Part shown: one piece after another, positions 20,897 through 32,370 of the stretch
How the letters are laid out: every line of letters starts with the position of its first letter
Numbering within the stretch: the stretch's first letter is position 1
NCBI GenBank assembly: GCA_039545355.1
Contig: BCJJ01000011.1
Location: 1,210,851-1,274,850, forward strand
Source of the DNA: Trichosporon coremiiforme
Taxonomy: Eukaryota; Basidiomycota; Tremellomycetes; Trichosporonales; Trichosporonaceae
Length of the DNA: 64,000 nucleotides
Direction of reading: 5' to 3'
Notes under the pieces: generated by a model
The model's input: only the letters and a program-made list of their open reading frames with translations
Databases searched by the model: none
What the model was told of the DNA's origin: nothing
Program-made: the position numbers and the translations under genes

Positions 20897-22362
20897 GTCT
20901 AGAAACGAGGAAGGAGTTGACCTTCTCGTCGTCGACAGCGAGAGAGTTGCGAACGGAAGGGATGGGAAGGAAGTTGAGGGTGGGTGAAGAGATGGGGATG
21001 TGAAGATGAGAAAGAGGAAGGAGGAAGAGACCAGGGGATGGGCAAGGGAGGAGTTGATGACTGGATCTGAACGTGGAACCAAAGGATCGTGGGAGCGCGG
21101 AGGGCAACGACGCGAGGAAGATGCAACGGAGGAAGGCGTGCTACACACACGGAGGGAGATGGTGGCTCTGCAGCTCTGCAGTCTCAGTCCACCGGAGGAG
21201 GGCAACGCACTGGCGCGCTGGCGCACTGGGACTGCCTCTCCACTGCGCAGCGCCGACTGATCCCCTCGCCCCTCTCGCACATCGAACTGCGCCCCTCCGC
21301 TCTCGCGTAGGTATGAAGGAGGGTCAGCTACAGCTGCGACCATACCATACGAGGGCGCTACACTGCGAACGCTGCACTCGTGCCACCGACCACCGGAATT
21401 AATTTGTCGTGAGGGAGACATCCTACCATGCGCACATCAGTCAGTCCTTCCCTCAGTCCACCTGTGAATACCTTCCCTTTCAATCATCTTGAGAACGCAG
21501 GCTCCGACTGCCTGCTCCCTCCATGGTCCACCAGCCCCTGGTTCGTCGATTCGACTGAGCCAGTCTTCAGCGCTCGTCTTGATGTTGTCCAGCGCACGGA
21601 ATCCACGGCGCAGAGTCGTGCCAACCACAGGTCTTACGCCGTCGCTCTGGTCAGTCTCACAGCTAGAGACTCACACAGGGCGCAATCCCTCGACACCAGA
21701 TCGGTCGCCGATCGGGGCTCGCGCACCATCAGCGCCCTTCCGCGCCGTCGTTCCATCCATCTGAACAAGCCGTCATCCAGCGATACCGCTCATCATCCCT
21801 CGATCGAAGCCGTGCATTCGTGTTGCTAGTGGTGAGCATAGTCAGTGAAGGGGTCTCCAGCCTCTCAGTGCGATGTGTGCGGAGAAGAGTGAATTGCAGA
21901 ACTCTAAATCGTGGTGCGACTGCAATTAGGGAGGACAGGGAGGACAGTGCGGAATCAGGGCTACCGGCCCAGGCGCGGAACGGGGGCGGCGGTGAGCGCA
22001 TCCATGGATCCACGGACTGCGCCTTTGGTAGCTTCCAGAGGTCCATCATCACTCTGCCATCTCGTCACAAGTTCTGTCGAGAGCCACCTGCTCTGAGCGT
22101 ACCTGGCATGGAACGCATGCATGACGCGCAGCCGTGGCAGACAAAACCCCTCTGCAATCTCGGTGGTGATTGCAAGGAACGGGCTCAGCGTTCCAGCAAG
22201 CATAGGAACGGTGGCAAGTCACGGGACTGACAAAGCACGTGGGTTTGATTCCGCGACTTCTTGAATTTCAGAATCTTCACTCACCAACCTTGCTGATCAC
22301 TGCAACGAGCACAAGGTCCTCCCATCCGTCAACCCCCTACCCCATCAAAAGCATCGCCCACC
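20897..22362. other. Intergenic region between the RRM gene and NOP10 (divergent)
   Basis: The minus-strand leader of the RRM gene (20897-21160) is strongly CT-rich read on its own strand. It keeps an open frame upstream of the ATG, but with UTR-like composition. 21430-22362 holds no supported gene. The NOP10 leader at 22315-22362 is C-rich. Confidence 0.55.
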
Positions 22363-22927
22363 ATGCACCTTATGTACACGCTCGACGACAAGGGAACTCG
22401 GTAAGCTGAAAGAGCGCAGGAATTAGCTGACAATCCAGTGTTTACACCCTTAAGGTGTGTTTCGCGAACGGCCGATCGATGGCTTTGTCTGCAAGTTGCA
22501 CGAGCGAGGAGCAACGACAGTCAAGTCAACGACAAGCATGCTTGGAACAGTGCAAGACAGATGAGGAGAGTATTCGACGACACTCGCTTCTATGCGTGTT
22601 GTTGTGAAGCTCTGCTTGGCTGCAATCTGCCTGGACCGATCATGCGCCCTCTCCGCTCTTGCGACAACATTTGCGCGATCGTCGCTGACAGACAGAAAAT
22701 CACCGCTGAGGGCAAGCCGACAAAGTCTGCGCACCCCGCGCGTTTCTCTCCCGATGACAAGTTCTCCCGTCACCGCGTGACCATCAAGAAGCGGTGAGTT
22801 CTGGTGTTGTGTTGCCGAAGGCTCGGGCGACCGAAGCCAGTAGCTCGCGTTAAGCTATGTACGAATGATGAGCTGACGTTCCAGCTTCGGCATCCTCCCC
22901 ACCCAGCTTCCGTCCAAGCCCCTCTAA
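22363..22927 (+). CDS. NOP10: H/ACA snoRNP subunit Nop10
   Basis: Four exons: 22363-22400, 22439-22454 (16 nt), 22696-22793 and 22885-22927. They encode 64 residues, the normal size for this tiny protein. The product starts [19 protein letters not shown], continues with the family core [19 protein letters not shown], and ends [16 protein letters not shown]. Nop10 binds the pseudouridine synthase Cbf5 with Nhp2 and Gar1 in nucleolar H/ACA RNPs for rRNA pseudouridylation. The last exon was chosen because only the acceptor at 22884 restores the conserved KKRFG...PTQ ending. A nearer acceptor would give KKRSSR and stop. Intron 2 (22455-22695) is unusually long at 241 nt. Confidence 0.95.
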
Positions 22928-23131
22928 CCTGTTGTATTTGTTATGTATCCATGCGATGCTATATGCTAAGCGATTCTGAATGAAAATGCCCGGAGCCCAA
23001 AGCCTCACCATATCCTCCGCTGCGCTCTTCCTCCTCCCTTCCCCACTCCAGCGCTCGTCCGACACTCTTAACTACTTGTCTCAATCGTATTATTACTAGG
23101 GGGTCACAATACAAACGTAATACACGGTACA

Positions 23132-24723
23132 CTATGGGGAGGACGCCGATGACGGGCTCGGCTCATCCTGCGTCTCATGTCGCTCTGCGGGCTCATCTGT
23201 GATCGCTCCCGGCAGAGGCGCCTTTTCCACCTTTGAGGCCTCGTCAAGATCCTTCTGGCTCATCGCCGAAATCTTGTTGTGCTTGGGCGACTTGGCGTTG
23301 GGCGGCATGACCTTGCCAAAGTCGATGATCTCCAGGACATCCGAGCCAAATTCGGGCGTGTAGTCGCGGTCGGCCGCCGCCCAGAGGTCCTTGATCTTTC
23401 CCTTCTGTTCCATAATCCAGTCCTCGTGCTTCAGCCAGTCTGTTGGTTAGCCACACCACCCATGGGTGAAGCTTTACTCACGAAGGGCGACAGTCTCTGT
23501 TGTATAGTTCAGCTGGTTCCAATCTCCCATGGCCCAACCGTAGTCTATCCGCTGGACGGGGTCCAAGACTGGATCGAGTAATCTCAGCCATTGGCCCGTC
23601 CGCGCATCTTCGATCTTGATCTTGTGCGCGTATGGCAAGTCTGCAGAACTGATCCACGATACCAGGGGCCAGGACAGGCCGTAGCCGAGACCCCGGAAGT
23701 AGTGCCTGAAGTGTCCCGATGAGCCAGCAGAGGTTCCCCAGTAGACGTTCTTCTTGCAGTTTAGACTCTGTAGTGTCCGCACGACATTGGGCATGACAAG
23801 ATAAGTCTGCGTTACATTAGCTGGCTTAACGCGCTTGCTGGGGCCGAGGGTTTCAGTTCACGCGGGAACCCGGGGCGGGGCGGATACTCACGTCGTCATC
23901 TGCCTTCATCACGAAGCGGGGTCGACCGCGCACTTGTCCGTCGCCAGCATAGTGCTGGCCAACCCACTTGAAGTACTCGAACGTCTTGCCAAAATCGATA
24001 TTGTCGTCGATCTGGGATGATTAGCGCTGTTTGCGCTGTTCGATTTCCGTGCGTCGCTACTCACATCCAGAATGACCACGTCTCCATGCTCTTCCGCTTC
24101 CTGCTTCAATCCGTCCAGAATCTTCAGACGCTTCAGCGAGTTGATGGCGTACTTCTCGACCGGCGGATGGGCGAGGATGAACTTGATTTCCACCTCATCA
24201 GGCCATTCCGGTAAGATGTGCTTTCGGTACCTGTTGATTGGTGTCAGCTATCTGCTGCGGGGGTGTGGGGGTGGGGGAAGGGTTCTATTGTACGCGGCGC
24301 AGCACGCGCAGCGCTCGCAGTAGACGCGTCTCGGTCCACTCACAAATCTCTTCGGTCCTTCCCGTTGATGCTGGAAGAGAAAATGCCGATGAAGGCAAGC
24401 TTCCCGCTGTTGTCGCCCTCGAGAGGAATGTCGCATCCGATCTCATGCGGTTGACGCGCGCTGAGAAGGGAGTAGTCGGGCTCCTCGAAGCTTCTCTGCA
24501 GACCCTCAGGCTCTAGCAGCCACTGCTTCTCATGCCATGTTCCAACTCCCTCTTCGTCCAGAGCGGCGGCATAGGTCGTGGGCGTCTGCAGCCCTGGTGG
24601 TCGGTTGGGAAGGGAGAACTGAGCAACAAAGACGAGAAGGGCGGCAAGCACGGCAGAAGCGAGGACGACAGGTAACTTTGGGCGAGCCTTGAAGGTGAAC
24701 AAATCGTAGGCGGACAAGGTCAT
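23132..24723 (-). CDS. Type II membrane galactosyltransferase-like protein (GT31 type)
   Basis: Five exons: 24344-24723, 24065-24230, 23892-24011, 23482-23806 and 23132-23439. They encode 432 residues. A short cytosolic tail is followed by one membrane segment at about 16-38 (LPVVLASAVLAALLVFVAQF), the Golgi type II layout. The luminal part has the GT31 first block (GKLAFIGIFSSSINGKDRRDLYRKHI, about 110-135, split by intron 1), then DDNIDFGKTFEYFKWV. The metal-binding acidic motif FVMKADDD at about 215-222 closes exon 3, and YWGTSAGSS and DYGWAMGDWN follow. The family usually adds beta-1,3-linked galactose or GlcNAc; the acceptor here is unknown. The C-terminal ~50 residues are Lys/Glu/Ser-rich. 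It is divergent from the tubulin cofactor gene and convergent with NOP10. Confidence 0.85.
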
Positions 24724-24884
24724 CGCATTGGCGAGGGAGCGAACGGCCGGGAGAGTGTTAGCAGCAGCAAGATTGCACAGTGACGAGTCGTGGGGAACGC
24801 AGCAACATGCGTGCACCGGCTAAGGGCTTCAAACTATGGCCAGACTGCGGTGGCAAGGCGAGCCGGACTAAATGGTCCCGCGAG

Positions 24885-24941
24885 GCGTGGTCCTAGACCA
24901 AAGGAGCACGTCGCGTGGTCCTAGACCTAAGGATACACGTC
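24885..24941. repeat. Two imperfect 28-29 bp direct repeats in a divergent promoter
   Basis: Copy 1 (24885-24912) and copy 2 (24913-24941) both begin GCGTGGTCCTAGACC and end ACACGTC or GCACGTC. They lie between the divergent starts of the GT31-type gene (24723) and tubulin cofactor A (25153). They may carry a shared regulatory site, which is inference from position. Confidence 0.7.
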
Positions 24942-25152
24942 GCACCCGGCCACTGGCCGGCGTGCACCCTGAGGTGGACCTGACACCTGGCCACCAGGCG
25001 CGCATTTAGGTTCGACCATGACGTTGCCGCCGTGCATTACAATCCATGTCAATCTCGCACTCTGTGCTTTATCGCTCTACGATCTTCGCCGAGCCATTCA
25101 ACCTTCCACTCACCCTTCCATTGCACAGCACACAAACCTCAAGACCGTCACC

Positions 25153-25891
25153 ATGGCTCAGCCCGCTGCCGACCTTAACGTTGACCCTCAGGTTGCCCGT
25201 GCCCTCTACATCAAGACTGGTGTTGTCAGCCGGTTAGTATTCTTGCTCAAGCAGGCACACGTGCAATATCAGGAAGCAACGTTGTCACATGTCACTGCCG
25301 GATTATCATTTTGCATTAGTCGCTGACGACAGTCTCTACAAGGAGGAGCAGACCTACCGAGTCGAGAGTGCCGAGGCTAAGCAGAACGTCGAGAAGCTTA
25401 AGAAGGCCAATGCCGACGGAGCCGACATTCGTAATGCTGTGAGTCAACAACACACTGCGCAGCTCTCGGCACCGCCTGCCTCCCTCGCATAACCTCACCT
25501 ATTTCAGCCAACACCCCACTGGGCTGGAAGCAGAGGTCCAAGCACACACCTGACCGTCCTGGTGGTGGCGGTGGCTGCCGAGAGGCAGAGCTGAGCGACG
25601 CGGCGTCAGTTGTGTTGTGGACGCCGAGTGTGCCTCGGCGTCGTGTGGAGCGCTAGAGCCTGTGACCTTCGATGTGCGCCGCAAACGCTGACCATACAGG
25701 AGGCTGTCCAGAAGGACTGCGAGCAGATGGTTCCGCTCACGCTGAAGAAGCTGCAGGCTGCTTACGAGGACCTTGTACACCTCATGAACGGGCTCGAGAA
25801 GGACCCGATCGCCGAGACGCAGCAGTGGGCCGACGCGAAGAACGTCGTCCAGATCGTCATGAACCACTGGCAGTCGGTTGGTGGCCCTTAG
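25153..25891 (+). CDS. RBL2: Tubulin-binding cofactor A
   Basis: Exons 25153-25232, 25333-25438 and 25700-25891 encode 125 residues, slightly longer than the usual ~110. The family signature at the front is ALYIKTGVVSR-LYKEEQTY. It is followed by a helical, charged core (KQNVEKLKKANADGADIRNA) and the last helix (QMVPLTLKKLQAAYEDLVHL). TBCA captures folded beta-tubulin released from the chaperonin and passes it into tubulin heterodimer assembly in the cytosol. The acceptor at 25332 was chosen because the earlier one at 25319 leads straight into a stop. The second intron is 261 nt, long for this locus. The C-terminal extension (AETQQWADAKNVVQIVMNHW) is beyond the usual end. Confidence 0.9.
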
Positions 25892-26218
25892 GTCCATCCT
25901 GCGTTCCGGATGTTGCAGAGTTGCTCCGCCGGCACGTTCATCGCGACCCCTCTTGCGACATTCGGACTAATTCGATGTTTACAAGCGGTATAAATAGCAA
26001 GCCTTATCTATGTAACATGTATACAATTTCACCTGTGTACTCCGAGTCGGATACTGCAGGAGCACAGTCGGGGATTTGACGTCATGGATCTGCCTCGGTT
26101 GCTGCATATTTGCTCTCTGCTATCGCCGCGCGCTCTAGATATCAATGCGACGAGGCTGCGATCGGATCGCAACGCTATCGGCTATCGGCCGATGCATTCA
26201 AGAGATCTCTACCTAACC

Positions 26219-27615
26219 TTAGTTCTTGCTGCCCTTCTTCTTCTCAATACGGCCGAGGATGTTCTTCCGCAGCGAGTCCTTGCACACGACACAGAAGGAA
26301 GGGTAGTTGACCTTGCGCATGATGCACTCCTCGTTCGTGGGTCGGAGCGTGATGGTGCCATTCTCCCAGACGGTGGGGAAGGCGCCAACGTAGCCCTCCT
26401 CCTTGACAAAGCTGCGACCGTACTCGATGATTTCGACGCTCGTCACCATCTTGCCACCCTTGCCCTCCATGGCCCCTTTGCCCTTCTGCGTAAGGCTAAT
26501 CTCGAGAGACGAGTTGCCGACCGGCAGCGGCTCCTGCAGGAAGATCTCGACCCAGCGCCGGTCCAGGCTGTCCTTCATTTCGGGGAGGAAGCCGGGGGCG
26601 AGGTCGACGTTCTCCCCGTTCAGAGTCACGTTGATTTGGTCCGGCTGCGCGATCGAGCTGAGCGACAGGCGGAGCATGCTGTTGTCATAGGCCGCGGGAC
26701 AGCTTCCGTTGTTCGCGGAGGCGGGGGTGCCACTCCAGGTCGAGTTCAGGTTGTGCCACGCATAGCTCTGGATCGCGACGTGCGCGTCCTGAATGACAGG
26801 GTTCGGCTCGCTCAGGTGGTCCGCCCACTTGATGTTCTTCACGTTCTCGACGAGGTCGCTGTTGTCTCCACTGTAGACGTAGCCACCGTCGTACTCCTCA
26901 CCCACTTCGATGAGAGAGTGGCCGAGCTCGTGTCGCGCGACAACGATGCCATTCGCCTTTGAGCTCGTCGTGATCGTGAACTCGCCGCCGAGACCGCCAT
27001 ACAGCTCGTCATTGCCGAGGATCACCGCTTGGTCGCACGCGTCCTTGTCCTTGCTCCACTGCTGACAGGCCGCACGAGCGCGCTTAGGATAGCCTGGATA
27101 GACGGCGCGGAGTGTCGCACCCTCCCGGTACAGGCCAAAGGGACTGCCGGGGAGCGGGCCGTCGTGTCCCAGCCCGCTCTTCTCGGATGCTACCCACACA
27201 CCATAGACGTTAACGAGGTCCGCGACGTGCGCCATAGCGCCGCCTTCGCCCACGATGTCATCGCTGAGGGTCTTGATGTCGTCGAGGAACTTGTCCTTCT
27301 CCTCGGATGTGTCTATAGTCAGACCTGGGCACTGAGGCGGTACGTACATCCGTCAGCAAAGATGGCGAGGTTGACACGGTCCCCATTTTCGCCCTTAACG
27401 GCGAGAGGAATCAGCTCCATATCCTCCGGAACCTTGCCGTCGTCGCCATCCGCGCGCGCGTCGAACTCGCTGAACCACCGGTGCGGCACAGAAGGCCCAA
27501 GGTGGTCCGACCCCTGTACGCCGTGGCTAAACACGACCTGGTTGGCGAGCGCTAAGGTAGCAAATGGAAGGAACATGCTGGCTGCTGTGAGCCCCGCACC
27601 TGTTGGGTCGATCAT
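26219..27615 (-). CDS. M64-family zinc metallopeptidase, secreted
   Basis: Exons 27348-27615 and 26219-27312 are separated by a 35-nt intron (27313-27347) and encode 453 residues. The N-terminus carries a hydrophobic run (SMFLPFATLALA) that fits a signal peptide, perhaps starting at the second Met, residue 14. The family start block is rebuilt across the intron as IFADGYTSEEKDKF. The zinc site is HELGHSLIEVGEEYDGG near residues 217-233: two His, the catalytic Glu, and a downstream Glu/Tyr pair. M64 (IgA-peptidase-type) enzymes are extracellular metalloendopeptidases. The fungal substrate is unknown. A Lys/Arg-rich tail (IEKKKGSKN) ends the protein. Confidence 0.88.
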
Positions 27616-28024
27616 GCTGTTTATATGTCCGCTGAGTTGAGACAGTGAGAGAGCGAGAAAGGGAGAGATGGACTGGGGCGTGGGATCGCGCGATATCGTG
27701 GAGCGCTTATGCTTTCACACCAGGCAACAAGGTTGGGTGTGCGCTCTCACTGGGGTGCACTGCAATCGGAGCGATCGGCGCATTGAGCAACGTAGCATGT
27801 GGATGGCGGATATGACGGAGGGGACATGGGGTGAGTTCGGACTAGGCCCTAACCGCCCGGCTTGCCGACGTTCCATCGTCACACGTCGGCGTTGGCCGAT
27901 CATAGCTACTAAGCGATCGATCACATCCTGTCATCATGCCGTTCAGCTGACAACCCCCACTCTGCACGTGTGCTCTGCTCCGCGCTCCGCGTCCTAGTAT
28001 CTCTAATCGTGCATAACTACAAAA
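27616..28024. other. Intergenic region between M64 peptidase and SEC21
   Basis: 409 bp serving as promoter of the M64 gene on the minus strand and downstream region of SEC21. No gene seen. Confidence 0.5.
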
Positions 28025-30831
28025 CTAAATGGCCGACATGACAAGGTTGACGGCCTCTTCCTTTTCGGCTCGAACGGCCAGCTCGAGCGTGACACCTTCT
28101 CCTGGTGAGAAGGTCATGCGACACCTCGCGAGGACCTTACCACCTCCGCCGCACACCAGTCCGCTCATATTAAGAGTGTGCACACTGCTCGACGTCGGCT
28201 GCTCCGTTCCTCCGAGCGGCTCCATGTTGAGCACCTCGACCAGGCTCTTGACGGCGTCGCGCAGGCTCTCACTCGACGACAGCGCGAACGTCTCCGTGAT
28301 GCTCGGGCCGTTCGCGAGCTTGTCCCACTCGGTCGAGAAGGTCGCGTACGTCGGCGTGATGTAGTCACCGGCGCCCAGCTCAACGTCCTCGACCTGGTAC
28401 TCGTCGTCGTATCCCTCCTCCTCAGGCTCGCCAGACGAAGGGTCAACCTCCTTGCTGATGAACTTGAGCGTGCAGGAGTAGGCGCCCGTGGCGTACTCTG
28501 ACGGGTCATCCCGCGTGAAGGAGACGTAGACAGGACCGGCGCCGGTCTGGGTGGTGAGGCTGGGAACAGGGATGATGAAGTCCTCGGTCAGGCCGGACTC
28601 CTCGGCAGGGATGAGGATGACCGAGACCTGCTCGAGAACAGTGTCGGGGATGGTGTTGGAGACGTTGAACTGGAAGACGACGTGCTCCTTGAAGATGTGC
28701 TTGACGACGGAGACAGCGTACTCGGTCTCGTCCTCGGTGAGAGGAATAGGCTTGGACGACGACTTGAGCACCTGGCCGTAGCTGGCAAGCTCCGGGATCT
28801 CGGCAAGCTGGGCAGCGTACGCTGACTGAGCCTCAGCGGCAGAGACAGGCGCCGGTGAGTCGCTCTTCTGGGGAGCAGCGGAGGTGTCGGCGATGGTAGC
28901 CAGGGCGGAAGGACGGGCAGAAGCGACCTCGGCAGCAGCCGCCTCGCGGCTGACCTTGGGGACCGAGGTGACATCGAACGCCTCACCGTGCTTGCTCTCA
29001 TCGTTGATGTAGGAAACCAGCTGGTTCTCAAGTTGAGCGAGAGAGAAGGTCGCCTCGTCACGGACGTAGGTGTCGGCGAGCTTCTTGTTGTCGAGCACCT
29101 TCAGGTACATGGCAGCGCGATCCCTCACCTCGTCATCAACATCGTCAAGACATCTTCGGAGCAGAACGTCGATGCTCTTCGTAACGTGCTCGTCATCGAC
29201 AGAGGCGCCGAACTTGGCGAGGGCCGAGACAGCGGCGGCACGAACGACAGCGTTCTCAAGAACGACACGGTTGTAGATGTAACGAATGTACTTGGTGGGG
29301 TTGCGGGTCTTGGGGCCCTCAATACCAAGGAGGTGGAGAATGCGAACGGAGAGCTTGGTAAACTCGCAGTCCTCGATGAACTCGCAGAGGTGGGCGAGAG
29401 CAGCCTCACGCGAGTCCTGGATGTACTTGATCATGTCAAAGATGGCCTCAACGACGGCGTGCTTGAACTCGTAGCCGCCCTCGTCGCGGAGGACACCAGA
29501 CAGGAACGTGAGCATGACACCCTGCTTCGCCGGGAACTTGAGGCAGAGCGATCGGATAGCGTCAACCACAATGACCTTGAATTCATCCGTAATGTCGGTC
29601 ATGAACGAGGAGATCTGCTTCATCAGACGGTCGACCGAAGCCTCGTTTCCGGTCTTGAGGAGGGTGGTGATGGCATAGGTGGCGATGCTGCGGTTCGAGT
29701 CGGTAATCAGGTTCTCCATATCGAGGTTGCAAGAGGCGACAGCGTTGGGGTGCGTCTGGGCGAGCTTGCTGAGCGTCTTGACAGCGGCGAACTTGAGGAC
29801 AGCCTTGGGCGACGACAGGAAGAGCTGGAGCACGGCGACCGGGCGGTAGAGGTCCTGGTCGGTGACACCACGCATCTCACAGATGGCACGGGCCGCCTCA
29901 ATGTTGACCATGTCCGACTTGTGACGGAGCAGACCCTCGAGGTACTCGTGCATCTGCTTCTGAACGTTGGGGTCCTCGTCCATGACCTTGCGGGCGAAGC
30001 GGACCAGCATACAGATCGCCATCGGGTTGCGGACCACGGTGGCCTGCTTGCCGGCGCCGAACTGCTGAATCATCTTTGTCACGGCCATACGATCCTTCTC
30101 GCGGATCAGGTAGAGCAGACTAAGGGCGTGGTACTGCATGATGTAACTTGAGCTCGAGACGGACTGATAGCCGTTGGAGCCACCGCCCGAGATGTAAGCC
30201 GCGGCGGACGAGGCCGAGTACGAGGAAGACGAGACGGCCTTGGCATTGACGGCCTCCTGGGTCTCGTTAGACCAGCGCTTGATGATCGGGCTGGCAATCG
30301 GGAACAGGTGGTAGGACGAGACGAGCGAAGCAGAGGAGACGGGAGGGGAGCGGTCGACGAGGGCGGACTTGAAGAAGCGCTCGACGGACTGAACACTCTG
30401 CGCGTCGATGATGCGGGCGAGAGCGCGGATGGCGTTCGGGCGGTAGACGACCTCGAGGTTGGGCTGCATGTCCTTCATGATCGAAGATGTGACCATGATC
30501 ACGTCCTCGGCCACGGTGGACAGCTCCTTGATTACAAGGTAGACCATCTGCCTGAGCGCAGCATCTTTGTTCTGGAAGAGCTTCGTGACGCCGAAGAACA
30601 GGGTCGTGGCCTCTTGCGTGTTGAAGGTCTCGCCAACGTACAGCAGGTAAACGATTCGTGTCAATAATGCGCGGCACTTGCGAGGCGAAATGGGCGACTC
30701 ATTGAATACACGCGCCTCCTGGAGCACCGTCGACTTGTCTTGCAAGAACGCTGCAAGTTAGCCAACAGCAACGGATCCAGCAAAAGCTACTCACACAGGC
30801 CGCCAGTATCCTCGTCCTTCTTGAAGGACAT
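28025..30831 (-). CDS. SEC21: Coatomer (COPI) subunit gamma
   Basis: Exon 1 at 30795-30831 encodes MSFKKDEDTGGL. Intron 30751-30794 (44 nt) precedes exon 2 at 28025-30750. The product has 920 residues, the family's usual length. The start block SFLQDKSTVLQEARVFNESP is typical of gamma-COP. About 20-540 is the adaptin-like helical repeat region (for example PNAIRALARIIDAQS, AVRAAAVSALAKFGAS). A Ser/Ala-rich linker at about 580-640 leads to the gamma appendage (about 640-920; QFNVSNTIPDTVLEQVSV, ending VNLVMSAI). It is part of the COPI coat for Golgi-to-ER vesicles and binds Arf1 and cargo dilysine signals. The tiny first exon is needed to supply the conserved MSFKKDE start. Confidence 0.96.
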
Positions 30832-31194
30832 GGTGCCGGTTGTGCTCTAGGCAGTTGTGGGGAGGAGCGAAGCTAGAGGTTCAACAGCGACAGACGTCAG
30901 ATCGACACGGCTCGTAGAGGTCAGCGACAGCGCGACGTTCCGTGCTGGCAGCGCGATGATGCGGAAGCATTGCCACGGAAACCCCGCGTGGCCGGCGTTA
31001 AGGGCCCGCAAGGAACGTGTGGCGTAAGGACCGTCAACGACGCTTTCACTTCGCGATGCTCAGCCCAGAGCTATGCATGCACGCATGCAGTCTCTCAGAC
31101 TGTCTTAGGGGTTGGTTTGGGTACAGATGTATGGGGACAACGAGAAGCATTGCGTTTCATCGGTGTTGCCGTTTGTTGGACGGCCTTACAGAAG
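30832..31194. other. SEC21 promoter / MDR gene 3' region
   Basis: 363 bp between two minus-strand genes. The part next to SEC21 is its promoter. No separate gene seen. Confidence 0.45.
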
Positions 31195-32370
31195 CTACGA
31201 AATGGTGTACACGAGCTTCTCACCACTGATCGGCCGCATGTGCCCTTCCTTGCGATCGATCTTAGCACGCTCTGACACCCACTGCGGACCAAGGAGAACA
31301 AAGCCGTCTTCCGTGACCTTCTCCAATCCGCCCGGCATCCGTCTGATGGGATTCGCTTTCAGTGCATGCGTCTTCGACAGCCAGTCATAGAACTTGACCG
31401 CGAACTCGCGTTTCTTCAGGTCGGCCGGGATCTGCAGCGCTGCCGGTCAGTTTAAGCTCTCATTAACTCAACATACGTCCATAGTCAACGTCCTCCCCGA
31501 GTCCCTCCCACACGGCACCGTAGACGGGTTGGTGCTTGAACTCGCCCTTTGGGAAGCGGAAGACGACGAGCTTTCCGTCTTCTGCCAGAATACGATCGAG
31601 ACTCTTCGTCGAGTTGCCCTCCGTGATCGCATCGAAGGCGTAGTCTACTGCCCCGAGGGCTGCAATCTGCTCCGCCCAGTGCTTGTCGCGATAGTCGAAG
31701 AGATGGTCGTACCCGAACTCTCGGCGGAGGAAGTCGTGCTTTCCCTTACTCGCTACGCCGATGAGCGTCACCGCTGGATCAAGCGCACGGGCAAGCTGCG
31801 CGGCATACATGGCCAGACTGGTCGAGGCGCCGTAGATGACATAGGTCTTGCCTGCTGTGCTGCCAGGTTGAGGAGAGAAGGGCAGCGACAGATCCTGCCT
31901 GTCCAGTCCCTGCGCGGCAGTGAGACCACACATGCTGATGGTTGCGGCTTCCTCGAAGGGTAGGTCGCCGATGGACCACACCAGGTCCCAGGCAATGGCG
32001 AGGTACTCAGTGAAAGCGCCCGTCTTGAAGTTGACGGAGCAAGCTGGCCGTCAGCACAGTTAGTCCTGCGAAACTCACCTCCTTGCAAGAAGCCGGAGAC
32101 TCTGGCCCCCTTCTTCGTTCTGAGGTCCGTGTTCGAGGCCAAGTCGTCCGCGGCAGAGACGACCTCGCCGGCAAAGTCTGTCCCGATCACACGCTCCTGC
32201 ACTGCGATCGGGTGCTCGACGTAGAGCGAGTCGATCGGGTTCAGCGCAATAGCTCGTACTCTCACGAGAACCTCTCCCGGCTTTAGGTCGGGAACTGGGA
32301 TGCTCTGGAGCGAGACGGACTTGGTCTCAGGACTGAAGACGAGGGCGCGGCGGGAGGTGGGGATGCTCAT
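31195..32370 (-). CDS. Zinc-independent MDR oxidoreductase (enoyl-reductase-like)
   Basis: Exons 32079-32370, 31477-32043 and 31195-31439 encode 367 residues. The GroES-like catalytic half is at about 10-110 (KPGEVLVRVRAIALNPIDSL, VIGTDFAGEVVSAADD). The Rossmann half starts near 165 (KTYVIYGASTSLAMYAAQLA). The family end is LEKVTEDGFVLLGPQWVSERAK. No structural or catalytic zinc ligands (Cys-His-Glu set) are seen, which fits the quinone/trans-enoyl-reductase branch. It should reduce an activated double bond with NADPH; the substrate is unknown. It does not sit beside a polyketide synthase, so a biosynthetic-cluster role is not supported. The last exon was found by the phase-1 acceptor at 31440-31441, which opens the conserved C-terminus. 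Confidence 0.88.

Noticed and set aside
20897..21421. N-terminal extension of the RRM protein up to 21421
   Set aside because: The frame is open, but the composition is that of a CT-rich leader. The ATG at 20896 begins the low-complexity but protein-like region.
22225..22250. tRNA B-box-like sequence (GGGTTTGATTCC)
   Set aside because: The invariant C56 is T, the T-stem does not pair, and no A-box or acceptor stem lies upstream.
22862..22982. C/D-box-like ATGATGA ... CTGA pair at the NOP10 3' end
   Set aside because: No complementary terminal stem flanks the boxes, and the first lies in the branch-site region of intron 3.
28988..30151. 387-codon plus-strand ORF opposite SEC21
   Set aside because: Antisense shadow with mirror-image composition of the coatomer gene.
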